64,000 bases of DNA from Secundilactobacillus silagei JCM 19001. Its GTDB lineage: Bacteria; Bacillota; Bacilli; Lactobacillales; Lactobacillaceae. Under the pieces are notes generated by a model that ran no database searches, was not told the origin of the DNA, and saw only the letters and a list, made by a program, of their open reading frames with translations. Positions within the stretch are counted from its first letter, which is position 1, and the number at the start of each line of letters is the position of its first letter. The DNA is taken from the NCBI RefSeq assembly GCF_002217945.1, contig NZ_BCMG01000001.1, positions 306,446 through 370,445 on the forward strand, given 5' to 3'. The translations under genes were made by a program, and so were the position numbers. Positions 10,206 to 19,758 of this stretch are shown one piece after another.

Positions 10206-10571
10206 ATGGCTCGTATTGCTGGAGTTGACTTGCCACGTGACAAGCGAATCGTCATTGGCTTAACTTACATTTTCGGAATTGGTAACACCACTGCTGAAAA
10301 GATCATCAAGGAGACCGGTGTATCACCAGACGTTCGCGTCCGTGACCTGGCCCCTGAAGACGAAGATAAAATTCGTGCAGCTGTTGACAGCTACCAAGTT
10401 GAAGGTGACTTACGTCGTGAAGTTAGCTTAAACATCAAGCGTCTGCAAGAAATCGGTTCATACCGTGGTATGCGTCACCGTCGTGGTTTGCCCGTTCGTG
10501 GCCAACACACGAAGAACAACGCCCGTACTCGTAAAGGTAAAAAGACTTCGATTGCAGGTAGAAAGAAATAA
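10206..10571 (+). CDS. rpsM: 30S ribosomal protein S13
   Basis: S13 is at the top of the 30S head and contacts P-site tRNA and L5. The 121 residues begin [20 protein letters not shown] and end in the basic tail [24 protein letters not shown] precedes the ATG. It is followed by rpsK after 27 bases. Confidence 0.98.
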   Translation: MARIAGVDLPRDKRIVIGLTYIFGIGNTTAEKIIKETGVSPDVRVRDLAPEDEDKIRAAVDSYQVEGDLRREVSLNIKRLQEIGSYRGMRHRRGLPVRGQHTKNNARTRKGKKTSIAGRKK

Positions 10572-10598
10572 TTATCTAAAAGGAGGTTTAGACATTTT

Positions 10599-10988
10599 AT
10601 GGCAACTAGAAAAACTTCGCGCAAACGCCGCGTAAAGAAGAATATCGAGTCTGGTGTTGCTCACATCCATTCAACATTTAACAACACTCTGGTCATGATT
10701 ACTGACATGCAAGGTAACGCAATTGCTTGGTCATCTGCTGGTTCATTAGGTTTTAAGGGTAGTCGTAAGTCAACACCATTTGCTGCACAAATGGCTGCTG
10801 AAGCTGCTGCTAAAAACTCAATGGAACATGGTATGAAGACTGTTGAAGTTGCTGTTAAGGGTCCAGGTTCAGGTCGTGAAGCCGCTATCCGTGCTTTACA
10901 ATCAACTGGTCTTGAAGTAACTGCCATTCGGGACGTAACTCCAGTTCCTCATAATGGTTCTCGTCCTCCGAAGCGCCGTCGAGTATAG
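10599..10988 (+). CDS. rpsK: 30S ribosomal protein S11
   Basis: S11 lies on the platform near the E site. It has the conserved [15 protein letters not shown] and [16 protein letters not shown] segments and ends [13 protein letters not shown]. The 129 residues match the family. AAGGAGG occurs upstream of the ATG. Confidence 0.98.
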   Translation: MATRKTSRKRRVKKNIESGVAHIHSTFNNTLVMITDMQGNAIAWSSAGSLGFKGSRKSTPFAAQMAAEAAAKNSMEHGMKTVEVAVKGPGSGREAAIRALQSTGLEVTAIRDVTPVPHNGSRPPKRRRV

Positions 10989-11073
10989 TGTATCCCGTTT
11001 TAGTGGGCATACGACTACATGATGGGACTTATTTATATGGCTCAACGCGTTTTGAAAGGGGTAAAAGATAAGA

Positions 11074-12021
11074 ATGATCGAATTCGAAAAGCCTAACATT
11101 CACAAAATTGAAGAAAGCGACGATTACGGCAAATTTGTCGTTGAACCTCTCGAACGTGGTTATGGAACTACGTTAGGGAATTCTTTGAGACGAATTCTGC
11201 TTTCATCGCTGCCTGGTGCTGCTGTCACAAGTATTCAGATTGATGGCGTTTTACACGAATTTTCTACTATTGAAGGTGTCGTGGAAGATGTTACTCAGAT
11301 TATTCTGAACGTTAAAAAGATTTCGCTTAAGCTTGAAGGACCCGACGATGAAATCGAATCAATGGAAATTGACGTTAAGGGACCTGCTCAAGTTACAGCT
11401 GGTGACATTGCTGCTGACAGTGATGTCACAGTTCTCAATCCTGATCTTTATATTGCGACTGTCGCTGAAGGGGCAACCTTCCACATGCGAATGACTGCAA
11501 ATAAAGGTCGCGGCTACGTTTCAGCTGACCGAAACAAGGCTAAGGAAGATATGCCAATTGGCGTTTTGCCTATTGACTCTATTTATACCCCAATCGAACG
11601 TGTTAACTATCAGGTTGAAAACACGCGGGTTGGTCAGAGAACTGACTATGATAAGTTAACAATGGATGTTTGGACTGATAGTTCAATCACTCCTAGTGAA
11701 TCGATCAGTTTAGCTGCCAAGATTTTGACTGAACACTTAGCCATGTTTGTTGACTTAACTGACGAAGCTAAGAATGCTGAGATCATGGTTGAAAAAGAAG
11801 AGACCCACAAGGAAAAGATGCTTGAAATGACGATTGAGGAGCTTGACTTATCAGTTCGTTCATACAACTGTCTTAAACGTGCGGGGATCAACACTGTTCA
11901 AGAGCTGACCAACAAGACTGAAGCCGACATGATGAAGGTCCGTAACTTAGGCCGGAAGTCATTGGAAGAAGTCAAGGCAAAGCTCAACGACCTCGGGTTA
12001 TCACTTCGTAAAGAAGATTAG
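11074..12021 (+). CDS. rpoA: RNA polymerase alpha subunit
   Basis: The alpha dimer scaffolds the polymerase core; its C-terminal domain contacts UP elements and activators. The N-terminal domain (about residues 1-235) has [21 protein letters not shown] short linker precedes the C-terminal domain (about 245-315, [17 protein letters not shown] with two helix-hairpin-helix motifs). The 315 residues are a normal length. AAAGGGG is the ribosome binding site. The 85-base gap after rpsK has no visible terminator. Confidence 0.98.
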   Translation: MIEFEKPNIHKIEESDDYGKFVVEPLERGYGTTLGNSLRRILLSSLPGAAVTSIQIDGVLHEFSTIEGVVEDVTQIILNVKKISLKLEGPDDEIESMEIDVKGPAQVTAGDIAADSDVTVLNPDLYIATVAEGATFHMRMTANKGRGYVSADRNKAKEDMPIGVLPIDSIYTPIERVNYQVENTRVGQRTDYDKLTMDVWTDSSITPSESISLAAKILTEHLAMFVDLTDEAKNAEIMVEKEETHKEKMLEMTIEELDLSVRSYNCLKRAGINTVQELTNKTEADMMKVRNLGRKSLEEVKAKLNDLGLSLRKED

Positions 12022-12050
12022 TATAAATATAAAAAGGAGGGTATCCAGTA

Positions 12051-12434
12051 ATGAGTTACCGTAAATTGCAACGAACAAGTTCACAACGTCGCGCGTTACT
12101 TCGGGATCTTACCACTGAATTATTAATTCATGGCCAAATTAAGACCACTGAAGCCCGTGCAAAAGAAGTACGTTCAACTACTGACAAAATGATCAGCTTA
12201 GGTAAGCATGGTGACTTGAACGCTCGTCGTCAAGCCGCTAAATTCCTTCGCGATGTAGTTGCCGATGTTAAAGAAGATGGCGACAACGTCCAAATCTCAA
12301 CAGCATTGCAAAAGCTATTCAGCGAAGTTGCACCTAAGTATGCTGACCGTAATGGTGGTTATACTCGTATTTTGAAGACCATGCCTCGTCGTGGTGACGG
12401 CGCACAAATGGTCATCTTACAACTTGTTGACTAA
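12051..12434 (+). CDS. rplQ: 50S ribosomal protein L17
   Basis: The last gene of the alpha operon. The 127 residues begin [20 protein letters not shown] and include the [10 protein letters not shown] segment. AAGGAGG precedes the ATG. In many lactobacilli the next gene is ecfA1; here an opposite-strand ndh gene intervenes. Confidence 0.97.
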   Translation: MSYRKLQRTSSQRRALLRDLTTELLIHGQIKTTEARAKEVRSTTDKMISLGKHGDLNARRQAAKFLRDVVADVKEDGDNVQISTALQKLFSEVAPKYADRNGGYTRILKTMPRRGDGAQMVILQLVD

Positions 12435-12456
12435 TTAAGTTTTAAAAGCAGTAATC

Positions 12457-12491
12457 GTGATCAGCTCTATTGCTGATTGCAATAGAATCAC
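12457..12491 (+). other. Two-part hairpin after rplQ
   Basis: GTGAT (12457-12461) pairs with ATCAC (12487-12491), and inside it CTATTGC (12467-12473) pairs with GCAATAG (12479-12485) around a 5-base loop. No T-run follows directly. It is the first structure after rplQ and may protect the 3' end or slow transcription. The rest of 12435-12600 shows no gene. Confidence 0.45.
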
Positions 12492-12607
12492 ACTGAATTT
12501 ATGGTATAAAGCGCTATGATGATGATGAATTCGAGTCTAGCTTGAATGCGGTTTGTCCGTGCGCCATTTATTCGGAGTGATTTTTTTGTGTCCTTTTTTA
12601 GGCATTG

Positions 12608-12654
12608 AAAAGGCGCTGATTGGGGTAGCTTACCCAGATCAGCGTCTTTTTGAA
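12608..12654 (-). terminator. Terminator of ndh (possibly bidirectional)
   Basis: AAGGCGCTGAT and ATCAGCGTCTT flank TGGGGTAGCTTACCCA, which extends the stem, with T-rich runs on both sides. It lies between the converging rplQ and ndh genes and can serve both. Confidence 0.75.
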
Positions 12655-12659
12655 TTTGT

Positions 12660-14300
12660 TTATTGATGATAGATCGAACGTGGCGTGCCGTAACGAGAGC
12701 GACTCCACGTTTTTTGCAGCCAGGGCACGAACCAATAGTCTAAGCCGACACTTCTGCCTGAACCGTTTAAGAGGGCAAATGCCGCGAATAAAATCCAAAC
12801 GGCCGGCCAGGTATGCACAAAAATGAGGAACCCTAAGATCACGAGAAAGCTGGCACACCAGGTTGCTAAACCAATGAAGATCAGCACACCCAGAATTAAT
12901 TCAATCGTTCCCAGCGTTGGCGACATTGCTGATAACCAGCCAGCCGTTCCCGAAAGGTTGCTGCGGCCGTCTAAAAATAGGGCCAGGCCGAAGAATAGTC
13001 GTAAGGGTAACGTCCACAGCACGTTGGCATTACGGGCGGTGTCGTCGCCGAAGACGGTTCGGCCATTCTGGACACGGAAGAATTCGTCCATGGCATATTT
13101 CCACATGGCATAACCGGAGCGAATTTTCCAGAAGTACATATAGTTGGTGAAGTGTTTCATCACCGTTGCGACCCAGCCACGAATCCGGCGGTCATTGAAG
13201 ACTTGGGCAATGCCGTAGTGGGCACCGAAGGAAACGGTAAAGCCTTTGTTTTTGTCCGTAAAGGCCTGGTAATTCGTAGTGCCGTTAATGTCTTCAGCCA
13301 TGTTATGGGCAGTGATGACAGCCTCATTTTCGGCCTCCTGAGCCGTTTGAGGGACGGCTCGTTCAGCGCCTTCTTCAGTTGCGTTGGCATTATCGCCAGC
13401 AACGTAAATACTTTGATCCTCGACCCCCTTAGCTTGCAGATACTGATTAGTGATTAAACGTCCGCCACGGCCAGCTTCGATGCCGAACTCATCAGCAATA
13501 TGGTTGGTTTTCACACCAGCGGTCCAAATTAAAGTTTGGGTGGCAATCGGGTCGTGATCCTTGATCTCAACTGAATCGGGATTCACTTTGGTAATTGAAG
13601 ATGCCGTGTGAATTTCAATTCCGTTGCGCTTGAAGTATTTTTCAGCGTGGCCAGCGTTAGTCCGGTCAAGCATTTTAATGATGACGGGAGCGGCTTCGAC
13701 TAAAATAAACTTAATTTCGGTTTCAGCGATCCGGTGGCGTTTGGCTAAGACCTTTTTGTAGTCGATCAATTCACCGATGGTTTCGGCACCGGTGAAACCG
13801 GAACCGCAGATGACGATGGTGAGCATTGCCTGCCGTTTTTTGGGATCTGGTTCGGCAGCTCCTTGACGAATAATGTCATCCAGGTGGGTTCGCAGCCGAA
13901 TGGCATCTTCCATGGACCAGAGGGTGTAGCCGTTCTCCTTGACCCCTGGCGTGCCAAAGTCATTGGGTTCGCCACCCATACTGATCAGCAGACTATCAAA
14001 GGGATACTGACTTCTTTTCCCGACAACTGTTTTATTTTCCTTATCCACTTGAGTCACGGTATCAGTGACCAGTCTGACGTTTTTGGCATGGTTGAATAAA
14101 TGCTGTAGATCATATTGAATGGCGTCAGGCGCGACCCGTTCCGTGGCAACTTCGTGAAGCTGAGTTAAGTAGGTGAAATATGAGTGACGGTCGATCAAAG
14201 TAATTGTAATATCAGAGTTGGCTTTGAATCGCTTAGCGAGTTTCTTAGTCGCTAGAATTCCAGCGAAGCCCGCACCCACGACAACAATGTTCTTTGCCAT
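12660..14300 (-). CDS. ndh: Type II NADH dehydrogenase with C-terminal DoxX-like membrane domain
   Basis: It probably moves electrons from NADH to membrane (demethyl)menaquinone without pumping protons. The 546 residues start with an FAD site (GAGFAG, 9-14). The NADH-binding site GSGFTGAE is at 166-173. The second FAD motif YVAGD (299-303) is followed by the quinone-site motif VPQTAQEA (316-323). Residues from about 425 to 525 add four hydrophobic segments resembling DoxX, a domain plain NDH-2 proteins (about 400 residues) lack. Its own promoter and terminator show it is a single unit inserted between rplQ and ecfA1. Together with cydABCD and the prenyl enzymes at 41-50 kb it would complete a short respiratory chain. 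The DoxX assignment is by hydrophobicity and overall look; NDH-2 is secure. Confidence 0.9.
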   Translation of the reverse strand: MAKNIVVVGAGFAGILATKKLAKRFKANSDITITLIDRHSYFTYLTQLHEVATERVAPDAIQYDLQHLFNHAKNVRLVTDTVTQVDKENKTVVGKRSQYPFDSLLISMGGEPNDFGTPGVKENGYTLWSMEDAIRLRTHLDDIIRQGAAEPDPKKRQAMLTIVICGSGFTGAETIGELIDYKKVLAKRHRIAETEIKFILVEAAPVIIKMLDRTNAGHAEKYFKRNGIEIHTASSITKVNPDSVEIKDHDPIATQTLIWTAGVKTNHIADEFGIEAGRGGRLITNQYLQAKGVEDQSIYVAGDNANATEEGAERAVPQTAQEAENEAVITAHNMAEDINGTTNYQAFTDKNKGFTVSFGAHYGIAQVFNDRRIRGWVATVMKHFTNYMYFWKIRSGYAMWKYAMDEFFRVQNGRTVFGDDTARNANVLWTLPLRLFFGLALFLDGRSNLSGTAGWLSAMSPTLGTIELILGVLIFIGLATWCASFLVILGFLIFVHTWPAVWILFAAFALLNGSGRSVGLDYWFVPWLQKTWSRSRYGTPRSIYHQ

Positions 14301-14349
14301 CGCTATAACCTCCTAAAATAGCTAATGAAAGCGTTATCTTACCAGCTGA

Positions 14350-14378
14350 ATTATAGGTTAGATAGTTGAGCATGCCAA
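14350..14378 (-). promoter_or_regulatory. Promoter of ndh
   Basis: On the minus strand TTGGCA (14378-14373), a 17-base spacer and a perfect TATAAT (14355-14350). AGGAGG lies shortly before the ndh ATG. Confidence 0.75.
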
Positions 14379-14438
14379 ACAATTACCCTTCATTGAATAA
14401 AAAAAACGTGGTGAAAGTATCAATGTGGGGGCAAGATT

Positions 14439-14447
14439 TGTTATAAT
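14439..14447 (+). promoter_or_regulatory. Extended -10 promoter of ecfA1
   Basis: TG (14439-14440) one base before TATAAT (14442-14447) gives an extended -10; no good -35 is seen. It sits 35 bases before ecfA1 and diverges from the ndh promoter. Confidence 0.6.
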
Positions 14448-14481
14448 AGCGTGTGAATTTTAAAAAACGGGGAAATTATAA

Positions 14482-15315
14482 ATGGCCATTATTCAGGTTG
14501 AACATTTAAATTATCAATATAGTAATAGTGATACCAAAGCCATTGATGACGTCAGCTTTGAGATTCAGGCTGGCGACTGGGTGGCCATTGTTGGCCATAA
14601 CGGTAGTGGTAAGAGTACACTGGCCAAACTGTTAATTGGGTTAATGGCTGCCGATTCCGGTAAGATCACCATTGATGGTCAAGAATTGACGCCTGACAGT
14701 GTTTGGCAAATCAGGGAAAAAGTGGGCATGGTTTTCCAAAACCCCGATAATCAATTTGTGGGTGCTACCGTGGCTGACGACGTGGCGTTTGGTATGGAAA
14801 ACCGTGCCGTTGATCGTGATACGATGGTGGCTAAAGTTGACCAGGCCTTAAAACAAGTCGGTATGTCTGCCTATAAGGACCGCGAACCGGCGAACCTTTC
14901 TGGTGGTCAAAAACAGCGGGTGGCATTGGCCGGCATCATCGCGATTGCACCTAAGATCCTGATCTTGGATGAAGCCACTAGCATGCTGGATCCCCGTGGC
15001 CGGCAGGAAATTTTAGCCGTGATTCAGCAGCTAAAAACGGACCTTAATTTAACGGTTCTTTCCATCACCCATGATATTGACGAAGCGGCCAACGCGGATC
15101 GGCTGGTTGTGATCGATGACGGGCGCTTCGTGGAAGAAGCGACGCCTGATAACGTCTTTAATCATGGTCAGCAGCTGATTGACATGGGTCTTGACGTTCC
15201 GTTGTCCGAAAAGCTCAAAGACGCATTACAGAAACGGCATATTGCTGTGCCGCAATCTTATTTAGATGAAAGGGGCTTAATCGATTGGCTACGGACATCA
15301 CGTTTGAACAAGTAA
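14482..15315 (+). CDS. ecfA1: ECF transporter ATPase EcfA1
   Basis: One of two ATPases that energise vitamin uptake by ECF transporters at the inner face of the membrane. The 277 residues carry Walker [10 protein letters not shown] (about 38-46), Q-loop [13 protein letters not shown], signature LSGGQKQR, Walker [14 protein letters not shown] and the H-loop THD. The 3' end overlaps ecfA2 by 31 bases. With ecfA2 and ecfT it forms the shared (group II) module that serves several S components, such as the one at 38194. Confidence 0.96.
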   Translation: MAIIQVEHLNYQYSNSDTKAIDDVSFEIQAGDWVAIVGHNGSGKSTLAKLLIGLMAADSGKITIDGQELTPDSVWQIREKVGMVFQNPDNQFVGATVADDVAFGMENRAVDRDTMVAKVDQALKQVGMSAYKDREPANLSGGQKQRVALAGIIAIAPKILILDEATSMLDPRGRQEILAVIQQLKTDLNLTVLSITHDIDEAANADRLVVIDDGRFVEEATPDNVFNHGQQLIDMGLDVPLSEKLKDALQKRHIAVPQSYLDERGLIDWLRTSRLNK

Positions 15316-16163
15316 ATTATTGGTATCAAGCTGGGACGCCCTTTGCGGTCCAAGCCCTTAAGAATATTGACCTGCAAATTACGCCGGGCTCTTTTACGGC
15401 GGTGATTGGGCAGACTGGTAGCGGTAAGTCCACGCTGATTCAGCACTTAAATGCGTTATTGAAGCCGTCTTCTGGGACGGTTAAAATTGGCGACAGAATA
15501 ATCAATAGTGAAACGAAAAATAAACGTTTAAAACCGCTTCGAAAAAAGGTCGGTATCGTGTTTCAATTTCCGGAAAACCAGTTATTTGAAGAAACGGTGA
15601 TCAAAGACATTGCATTTGGCCCGCAGAATTTCGGTGTTTCGGAGGCGGATGCGCTAGTCCTGGCAAAACGGATGGCAGGCGAAGTGGGCCTTGACGAGGC
15701 ACTTTTAAAGCGGTCACCGTTTGATCTGTCTGGCGGTCAAATGCGACGGGCTGCCATCGCCGGTGTCTTGGCGCTAGAGCCGGAGGTACTGGTATTAGAC
15801 GAGCCCACAGCGGGGCTGGATCCCCGTGGCCGGTTAGAGATCATGCAACTGGTGACCCGGCTGCGTCAAGAACAGAACCTGACGATCGTGCTCATTACCC
15901 ACCAGATGGATGATGTGGCAAATTACGCGAACCAGGTGGTCGTAATGGGTCATGGTGAACTCATTAAGCAGGGAACACCTAGGGAGATCTTTAGTGACCC
16001 TAAGTGGCTGGAAAACCATCAGTTAGGCCTGCCGTCCGCAACTAAAATGGCCTATGAACTGCAGCAGTCTGGTTTTTCCTTTAAGACCATGCCGCTGACC
16101 GTTGAGGAATTAGCTGATCAGTTGACGCCGCAGTTATCCGAGGGGGCGATCAGCCATGAATAA
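15285..16163 (+). CDS. ecfA2: ECF transporter ATPase EcfA2
   Basis: The partner ATPase of EcfA1. The 292 residues have Walker [11 protein letters not shown]-loop [16 protein letters not shown], signature [13 protein letters not shown] and Walker [14 protein letters not shown]. The Q-loop phrase QFPENQLFE is typical of EcfA2. I use TTG 15285 with AAAGGGG at 15269-15275 as ribosome binding site; no ATG fits. The stop overlaps ecfT by 8 bases. Confidence 0.95.
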   Translation: MATDITFEQVNYWYQAGTPFAVQALKNIDLQITPGSFTAVIGQTGSGKSTLIQHLNALLKPSSGTVKIGDRIINSETKNKRLKPLRKKVGIVFQFPENQLFEETVIKDIAFGPQNFGVSEADALVLAKRMAGEVGLDEALLKRSPFDLSGGQMRRAAIAGVLALEPEVLVLDEPTAGLDPRGRLEIMQLVTRLRQEQNLTIVLITHQMDDVANYANQVVVMGHGELIKQGTPREIFSDPKWLENHQLGLPSATKMAYELQQSGFSFKTMPLTVEELADQLTPQLSEGAISHE

Positions 16164-16956
16164 AGTCATGTTTGGCCGCTTCATTCCCGGACACTCCTGG
16201 GTTCACCGGCTGGATCCCCGGGCAAAGTTGGTCCTGAGTTTCTTATACATTGCCGTGGTGTTCTTCGCTAATAATTTTTGGACGTACCTGATTATGACGG
16301 TGCTGCTGTTAGCTTCAGTAGCGGCTTCTGCAATTCCGCTAAGGGTCTATATTCGGGGGCTAATGCCTTTATTTTGGCTGATGATCTTTACCGTTTTGAT
16401 CCAAGTATTCTTCGGTGCTGGCGGTCACGTTTATTGGCAGTGGGGCTGGTTAGTGGTGAGTCAAGATGGTCTGAACAGTGCCGGGTTAATTTTAATGCGG
16501 TTTGTGCTGATCATCTTGATTTCGACGATTTTGACGTTCACTACTGAACCGCTTGAAATTGCGGATGGCATCGAATCGCTGTTAAGTCCACTGCGCAAGT
16601 TTCATTTTCCGGTGGCAACGCTGGCCTTGATGCTGTCTTTGGCGTTGCGGTTTGTGCCTACGTTAATGGACGAAGCTGAAAAGATCATGAATGCCCAGCG
16701 TTCCCGTGGGGTTGATTTTGGCGCCGGTGGCCTGCGACAGCGGATCAAGACGATCGTGCCGATTTTAATTCCGCTGTTTGTGAACGCGTTTAACCGGGCA
16801 ATCGAAATCTCCACCGCCATGGAAGCCAGGGGCTATCAAGACGGTGAGGGCCGGACCAAATACCGGCAGTTAAAATGGCACCGCTTGGATACCGTATCGT
16901 TGGTGATCTACGTGGTGAGTTTAAGTGCCGTAATTGGATTACGTTATTTTAGTTGA
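16156..16956 (+). CDS. ecfT: ECF transporter transmembrane subunit EcfT
   Basis: EcfT couples ATP hydrolysis to toppling of the S component. The 266 residues hold several hydrophobic segments and the two coupling-helix motifs of the family, AQRSRGVDF and MEARGYQDG (X-Arg-Gly), in the C-terminal cytosolic part. It overlaps ecfA2 and is followed after 14 bases by truA, a conserved arrangement. Confidence 0.96.
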   Translation: MNKVMFGRFIPGHSWVHRLDPRAKLVLSFLYIAVVFFANNFWTYLIMTVLLLASVAASAIPLRVYIRGLMPLFWLMIFTVLIQVFFGAGGHVYWQWGWLVVSQDGLNSAGLILMRFVLIILISTILTFTTEPLEIADGIESLLSPLRKFHFPVATLALMLSLALRFVPTLMDEAEKIMNAQRSRGVDFGAGGLRQRIKTIVPILIPLFVNAFNRAIEISTAMEARGYQDGEGRTKYRQLKWHRLDTVSLVIYVVSLSAVIGLRYFS

Positions 16957-16970
16957 GAGGATAAATTCTG

Positions 16971-17765
16971 TTGAGATATAAAATTATATTGGCCTATGAC
17001 GGCACCAACTTTGCCGGCTTTCAGCGCCAGCCCCACATGCGGACGATTGAAAGCGAACTGACGCGGGTCGTTAACAAGATGGCGAAAAATCCCACGCCAG
17101 CCATTGTGATCTATGGGTCTGGCCGGACGGATGCCGGCGTTCACGCTTTAGGGCAGGTAGTTCACTTTGACATGCCCTTTAACCTGACGGCAGAAAGCAT
17201 GCGTAAGGGCTTAAATAGCATGTTGCCTGTCGATATGGAGGTCTTACACGTTGACATCGTTAGCGAGGACTTTCATGCCCGCTATGACGTTTCTGGCAAG
17301 CGTTACCTGTACCGGATGGACTTAGGCGAGTTCCGGAATCCATTTAAGCGCAACTACACGGGCCACTGGAAATTTCCGGTGGACGTTGACCGAATCAATC
17401 AGGCGGCTAAAGACCTGATCGGTGAACACGACTTCACGAGCTTTGTGGCCTCGGGTTCCTCAGCCCGGACGAACTACCGGACGATCTACGAAGCTGGCTG
17501 CCATTTAGACCGGCCCAATAATGAACTGGTATTTGAATTTTACGGTAACGGGTTTCTCTATAACCAGGTACGCATCATGGTGGGGGTGCTGGTTGAAATC
17601 GGTTCTGGTACCCGGCCAGTGGACGATATTTTAAATCTGTACCGGATCAATGACCGTCGTGCTGCTAGGCGGACGGTACCGGCTAGCGGGTTATATCTCA
17701 AGCACGTTTATTATGAGGGAGATGACCCCGAACATCCCACTAAATTACCTAAGCGTCAGCGGTAA
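16971..17765 (+). CDS. truA: tRNA pseudouridine(38-40) synthase
   Basis: It makes pseudouridine in the anticodon arm of many tRNAs. The catalytic Asp lies in GSGRTDAGVHALGQVVHF (about residue 53). The 264 residues are a full-length TruA. The likely start is TTG 16971, with GAGAGG about 10 bases upstream. It is cotranscribed with the ecf module; the next gene, rplM, has its own promoter. Confidence 0.96.
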   Translation: MRYKIILAYDGTNFAGFQRQPHMRTIESELTRVVNKMAKNPTPAIVIYGSGRTDAGVHALGQVVHFDMPFNLTAESMRKGLNSMLPVDMEVLHVDIVSEDFHARYDVSGKRYLYRMDLGEFRNPFKRNYTGHWKFPVDVDRINQAAKDLIGEHDFTSFVASGSSARTNYRTIYEAGCHLDRPNNELVFEFYGNGFLYNQVRIMVGVLVEIGSGTRPVDDILNLYRINDRRAARRTVPASGLYLKHVYYEGDDPEHPTKLPKRQR

Positions 17766-17836
17766 GCGGGCGCTGGTTAGTTAGGCGGGCAACCATCAGT
17801 TTTATGATTCAGAAAGAAAACAAATCCGGAAAACCC

Positions 17837-17865
17837 TTGACTTAAGGGGCAGAAATTTGTACTAT
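17837..17865 (+). promoter_or_regulatory. Promoter of rplM-rpsI
   Basis: TTGACT (17837-17842), 17 bases, TACTAT (17860-17865), placed about 86 bases before rplM, so the message has a leader of roughly 80 bases. Confidence 0.7.
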
Positions 17866-17876
17866 GTTAGTTGGTA

Positions 17877-17926
17877 TTGTTTGCCCCACGATAGGCCCCG
17901 GAAACTTGTTATTGGATGTCAAACAA
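17877..17926 (+). promoter_or_regulatory. Likely L13 leader structure before rplM
   Basis: TTGTTTG (17877-17883) pairs with CAAACAA (17920-17926) and encloses CCCCACGATAGGCCCCGG (17884-17901) and an AT-rich arm. Firmicute rplM genes often carry an autoregulatory L13 leader. The position and the boxed core suggest this is one, but I could not align it to the family. Confidence 0.5.
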
Positions 17927-17951
17927 ACACTGAAATTGGAGGAAATTAATC

Positions 17952-18395
17952 GTGCGTACAACATATATGGCTAAACCAGGTGACGTGGATCGCAAGTGGT
18001 ACGTGGTTGATGCAACTGATGTTCCCTTGGGACGTCTTGCTTCAGCTGTCGCTAACATCTTACGTGGAAAGAATAAGCCAACGTTCACCCCAAATGTAGA
18101 TACTGGTGATCACGTTATTGTGATCAATGCTTCGAAAGTTGCTTTAACGGGTAAGAAGGCTTCACGGAAGATCTATTACCATCATACGAGCCACCCAGGC
18201 GGTTTAAAGCAACGCACTGCTGGTGATTTTCGTGCAAATGACCCAGAAAAATTGATTGAAACTTCTGTCAAGGGTATGCTTCCTCATACTTCATTAGGTC
18301 ACAATATCGGCTTGAAGCTTCACGTTTACGCTGGCGACCAACATGACAATGCTGCTCAAAAGCCTGAAGTTTTGGATATCACTAACCTAATTTAA
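17952..18395 (+). CDS. rplM: 50S ribosomal protein L13
   Basis: L13 is an early assembly protein of the large subunit. The 147 residues begin [20 protein letters not shown] and contain the GRLAS and [10 protein letters not shown] segments. The start is GTG with TTGGAGG upstream. It forms an operon with rpsI, 13 bases downstream. Confidence 0.97.
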   Translation: MRTTYMAKPGDVDRKWYVVDATDVPLGRLASAVANILRGKNKPTFTPNVDTGDHVIVINASKVALTGKKASRKIYYHHTSHPGGLKQRTAGDFRANDPEKLIETSVKGMLPHTSLGHNIGLKLHVYAGDQHDNAAQKPEVLDITNLI

Positions 18396-18408
18396 GGAGG
18401 AAATCAAA

Positions 18409-18801
18409 TTGGCTCAAGTACAATATCGCGGCACTGGCCGTCGTAAAGATTCAGTCGCTCGTGTTCGTTTAGTACCAGGTACTGGTAAGATCACTATGAA
18501 CGACAAAGCAATCGAAGAATACATTCCATTCGCTAACTTGCGTGAAGTGGTTGTTCAACCATTTAACGTTACTGAAACCTTAGGTAACTACGATGTTTTA
18601 GTAAACGTTAATGGTGGTGGCTTCTCAGGTCAAGCTGGCGCTACTCGTCACGGTATCGCCCGTGCATTGCTCGAAGTCGACCCCGATTTTCGTGGTCCCC
18701 TTAAGCGTGCCGGTTTATTAACTCGTGATGCACGTATGAAAGAACGTAAGAAGCCAGGTCTTAAAAAGGCCCGTAAGGCTGGTCAATTCTCAAAGCGTTA
18801 A
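18409..18801 (+). CDS. rpsI: 30S ribosomal protein S9
   Basis: S9 reaches the P-site tRNA with its C-terminal Lys-Arg tail ([12 protein letters not shown]). The 130 residues begin [20 protein letters not shown]. The start is TTG, with AAGGAGG about 9 bases upstream. A terminator follows. Confidence 0.97.
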   Translation: MAQVQYRGTGRRKDSVARVRLVPGTGKITMNDKAIEEYIPFANLREVVVQPFNVTETLGNYDVLVNVNGGGFSGQAGATRHGIARALLEVDPDFRGPLKRAGLLTRDARMKERKKPGLKKARKAGQFSKR

Positions 18802-18822
18802 TATCAATTGGTATATGCGTTC

Positions 18823-18860
18823 AAAGCAGTTTTTCCCGTTTGGGAAGAGCTGCTTTTTTT
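18823..18860 (+). terminator. Terminator of rplM-rpsI
   Basis: AAAGCAG..TTTTCCC pairs with GGGAAGAGCTGCTTT around a GTTT loop and is followed by seven T. A standard intrinsic terminator. Confidence 0.85.
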
Positions 18861-18875
18861 GTGGGTTGTGGTACC

Positions 18876-18925
18876 AAAAAGGCTAGTTTCAAGTCCTACT
18901 GGAGGATTTGAAACTAGCCTTTTTA
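18876..18925 (-). terminator. Bidirectional terminator after the minus-strand ECF operon
   Basis: A perfect 17-bp stem (18876-18892 with 18908-18924) that begins with AAAAAGG and ends with CCTTTTT, so it works on either strand. It lies 27 bases past the stop of the 18952-19758 gene. Confidence 0.8.
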
Positions 18926-18951
18926 AGTTGTATAAGAAATGTCCTCAGATG

Positions 18952-19758
18952 TTATTGGTGAGCAGGGTACTTTTCAGCATAATCTTGCGGTGTCAGGTAA
19001 ACGTGATGATCGTTAAAGACTTCCTGCGCGATAGTCATGATTCGTGGTGGCAAAAGGCCGGCCTTTTTAACGGGTTCTGGGCAAGAAAAGAAGTTGGTGG
19101 GTGTTCCTTCGAAAACAACGTTACCAGCTGCTAGAGCGACCATCTTAGAGAACGTAGCGGCTGCCCAGTCCATGTCGTGGGTGATGGCAATCACTTGATG
19201 ACCCGTCTGAGCCAGGTACTGCATCAGGTCAGTCACTAAGCGTTGGCTAGGCCAGTCAAGTGACATCATGGGTTCATCAAACAGGTAGATCTGCGGGTTA
19301 ATTGCGAGTACCGTGGCGATGGTCAGCAACTTTTTTTCTGGTAGTGAGAGATCAAAGGGGTTCTGGTCTTTGAGCTTGGTTAATCCGACTGAAGCCAATG
19401 CCTTTTTAACGGTAGCTTGAACCAGCTCTGCATCTGATTCAAGCTGCGATAGACTCCAGGCAACCTCTTTTTCAACGGTCGGGTTAAATAATTGCGAACT
19501 GGGATCCTGAAAAACGATGCCAATTGTGCGTAGACGTTCTTCAGGGGTTAAAGTCGCTAAATTTCGTTGATTAATTTTAACCGCGCCCTTTTGCGGCTGA
19601 ACGAGGCCGGTGAGGAGTTTAAACAGGGTAGACTTACCGGCACCGTTTTGCCCCACGATAGCGACCAATGAATCAGCAATTGACAGTTGATCAATTGCAA
19701 GCTGGAAATCGCTGGTTGGATACTGATAGTGTAAATTGCTAATTTGAATGGTTGACAT
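18952..19758 (-). CDS. ECF-type ABC ATPase with altered signature motif (second ATPase)
   Basis: The last gene of a four-gene ECF operon. The 268 residues have Walker A GQNGAGKST (about 36-44), Q-loop GIVFQDPSSQLFNPTV and Walker B IYLFDEPMMSLDW, with an H-loop THD. The signature, LSGGQ in most ABC ATPases, reads LSLPEKK. GGAGGTG lies 6 bases before the ATG, and its first codons overlap the previous gene by 20 bases. In the heterodimer with the 19739-20587 product only one of the two ATP sites would have a standard signature. The substrate of the complex is unknown. Confidence 0.9.
   Translation of the reverse strand: MSTIQISNLHYQYPTSDFQLAIDQLSIADSLVAIVGQNGAGKSTLFKLLTGLVQPQKGAVKINQRNLATLTPEERLRTIGIVFQDPSSQLFNPTVEKEVAWSLSQLESDAELVQATVKKALASVGLTKLKDQNPFDLSLPEKKLLTIATVLAINPQIYLFDEPMMSLDWPSQRLVTDLMQYLAQTGHQVIAITHDMDWAAATFSKMVALAAGNVVFEGTPTNFFSCPEPVKKAGLLPPRIMTIAQEVFNDHHVYLTPQDYAEKYPAHQ

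Noticed and set aside
12823..14099. Plus-strand frames across ndh
   Set aside because: They mirror the GC-rich codons of ndh, which has full motifs, promoter and ribosome binding site on the minus strand.
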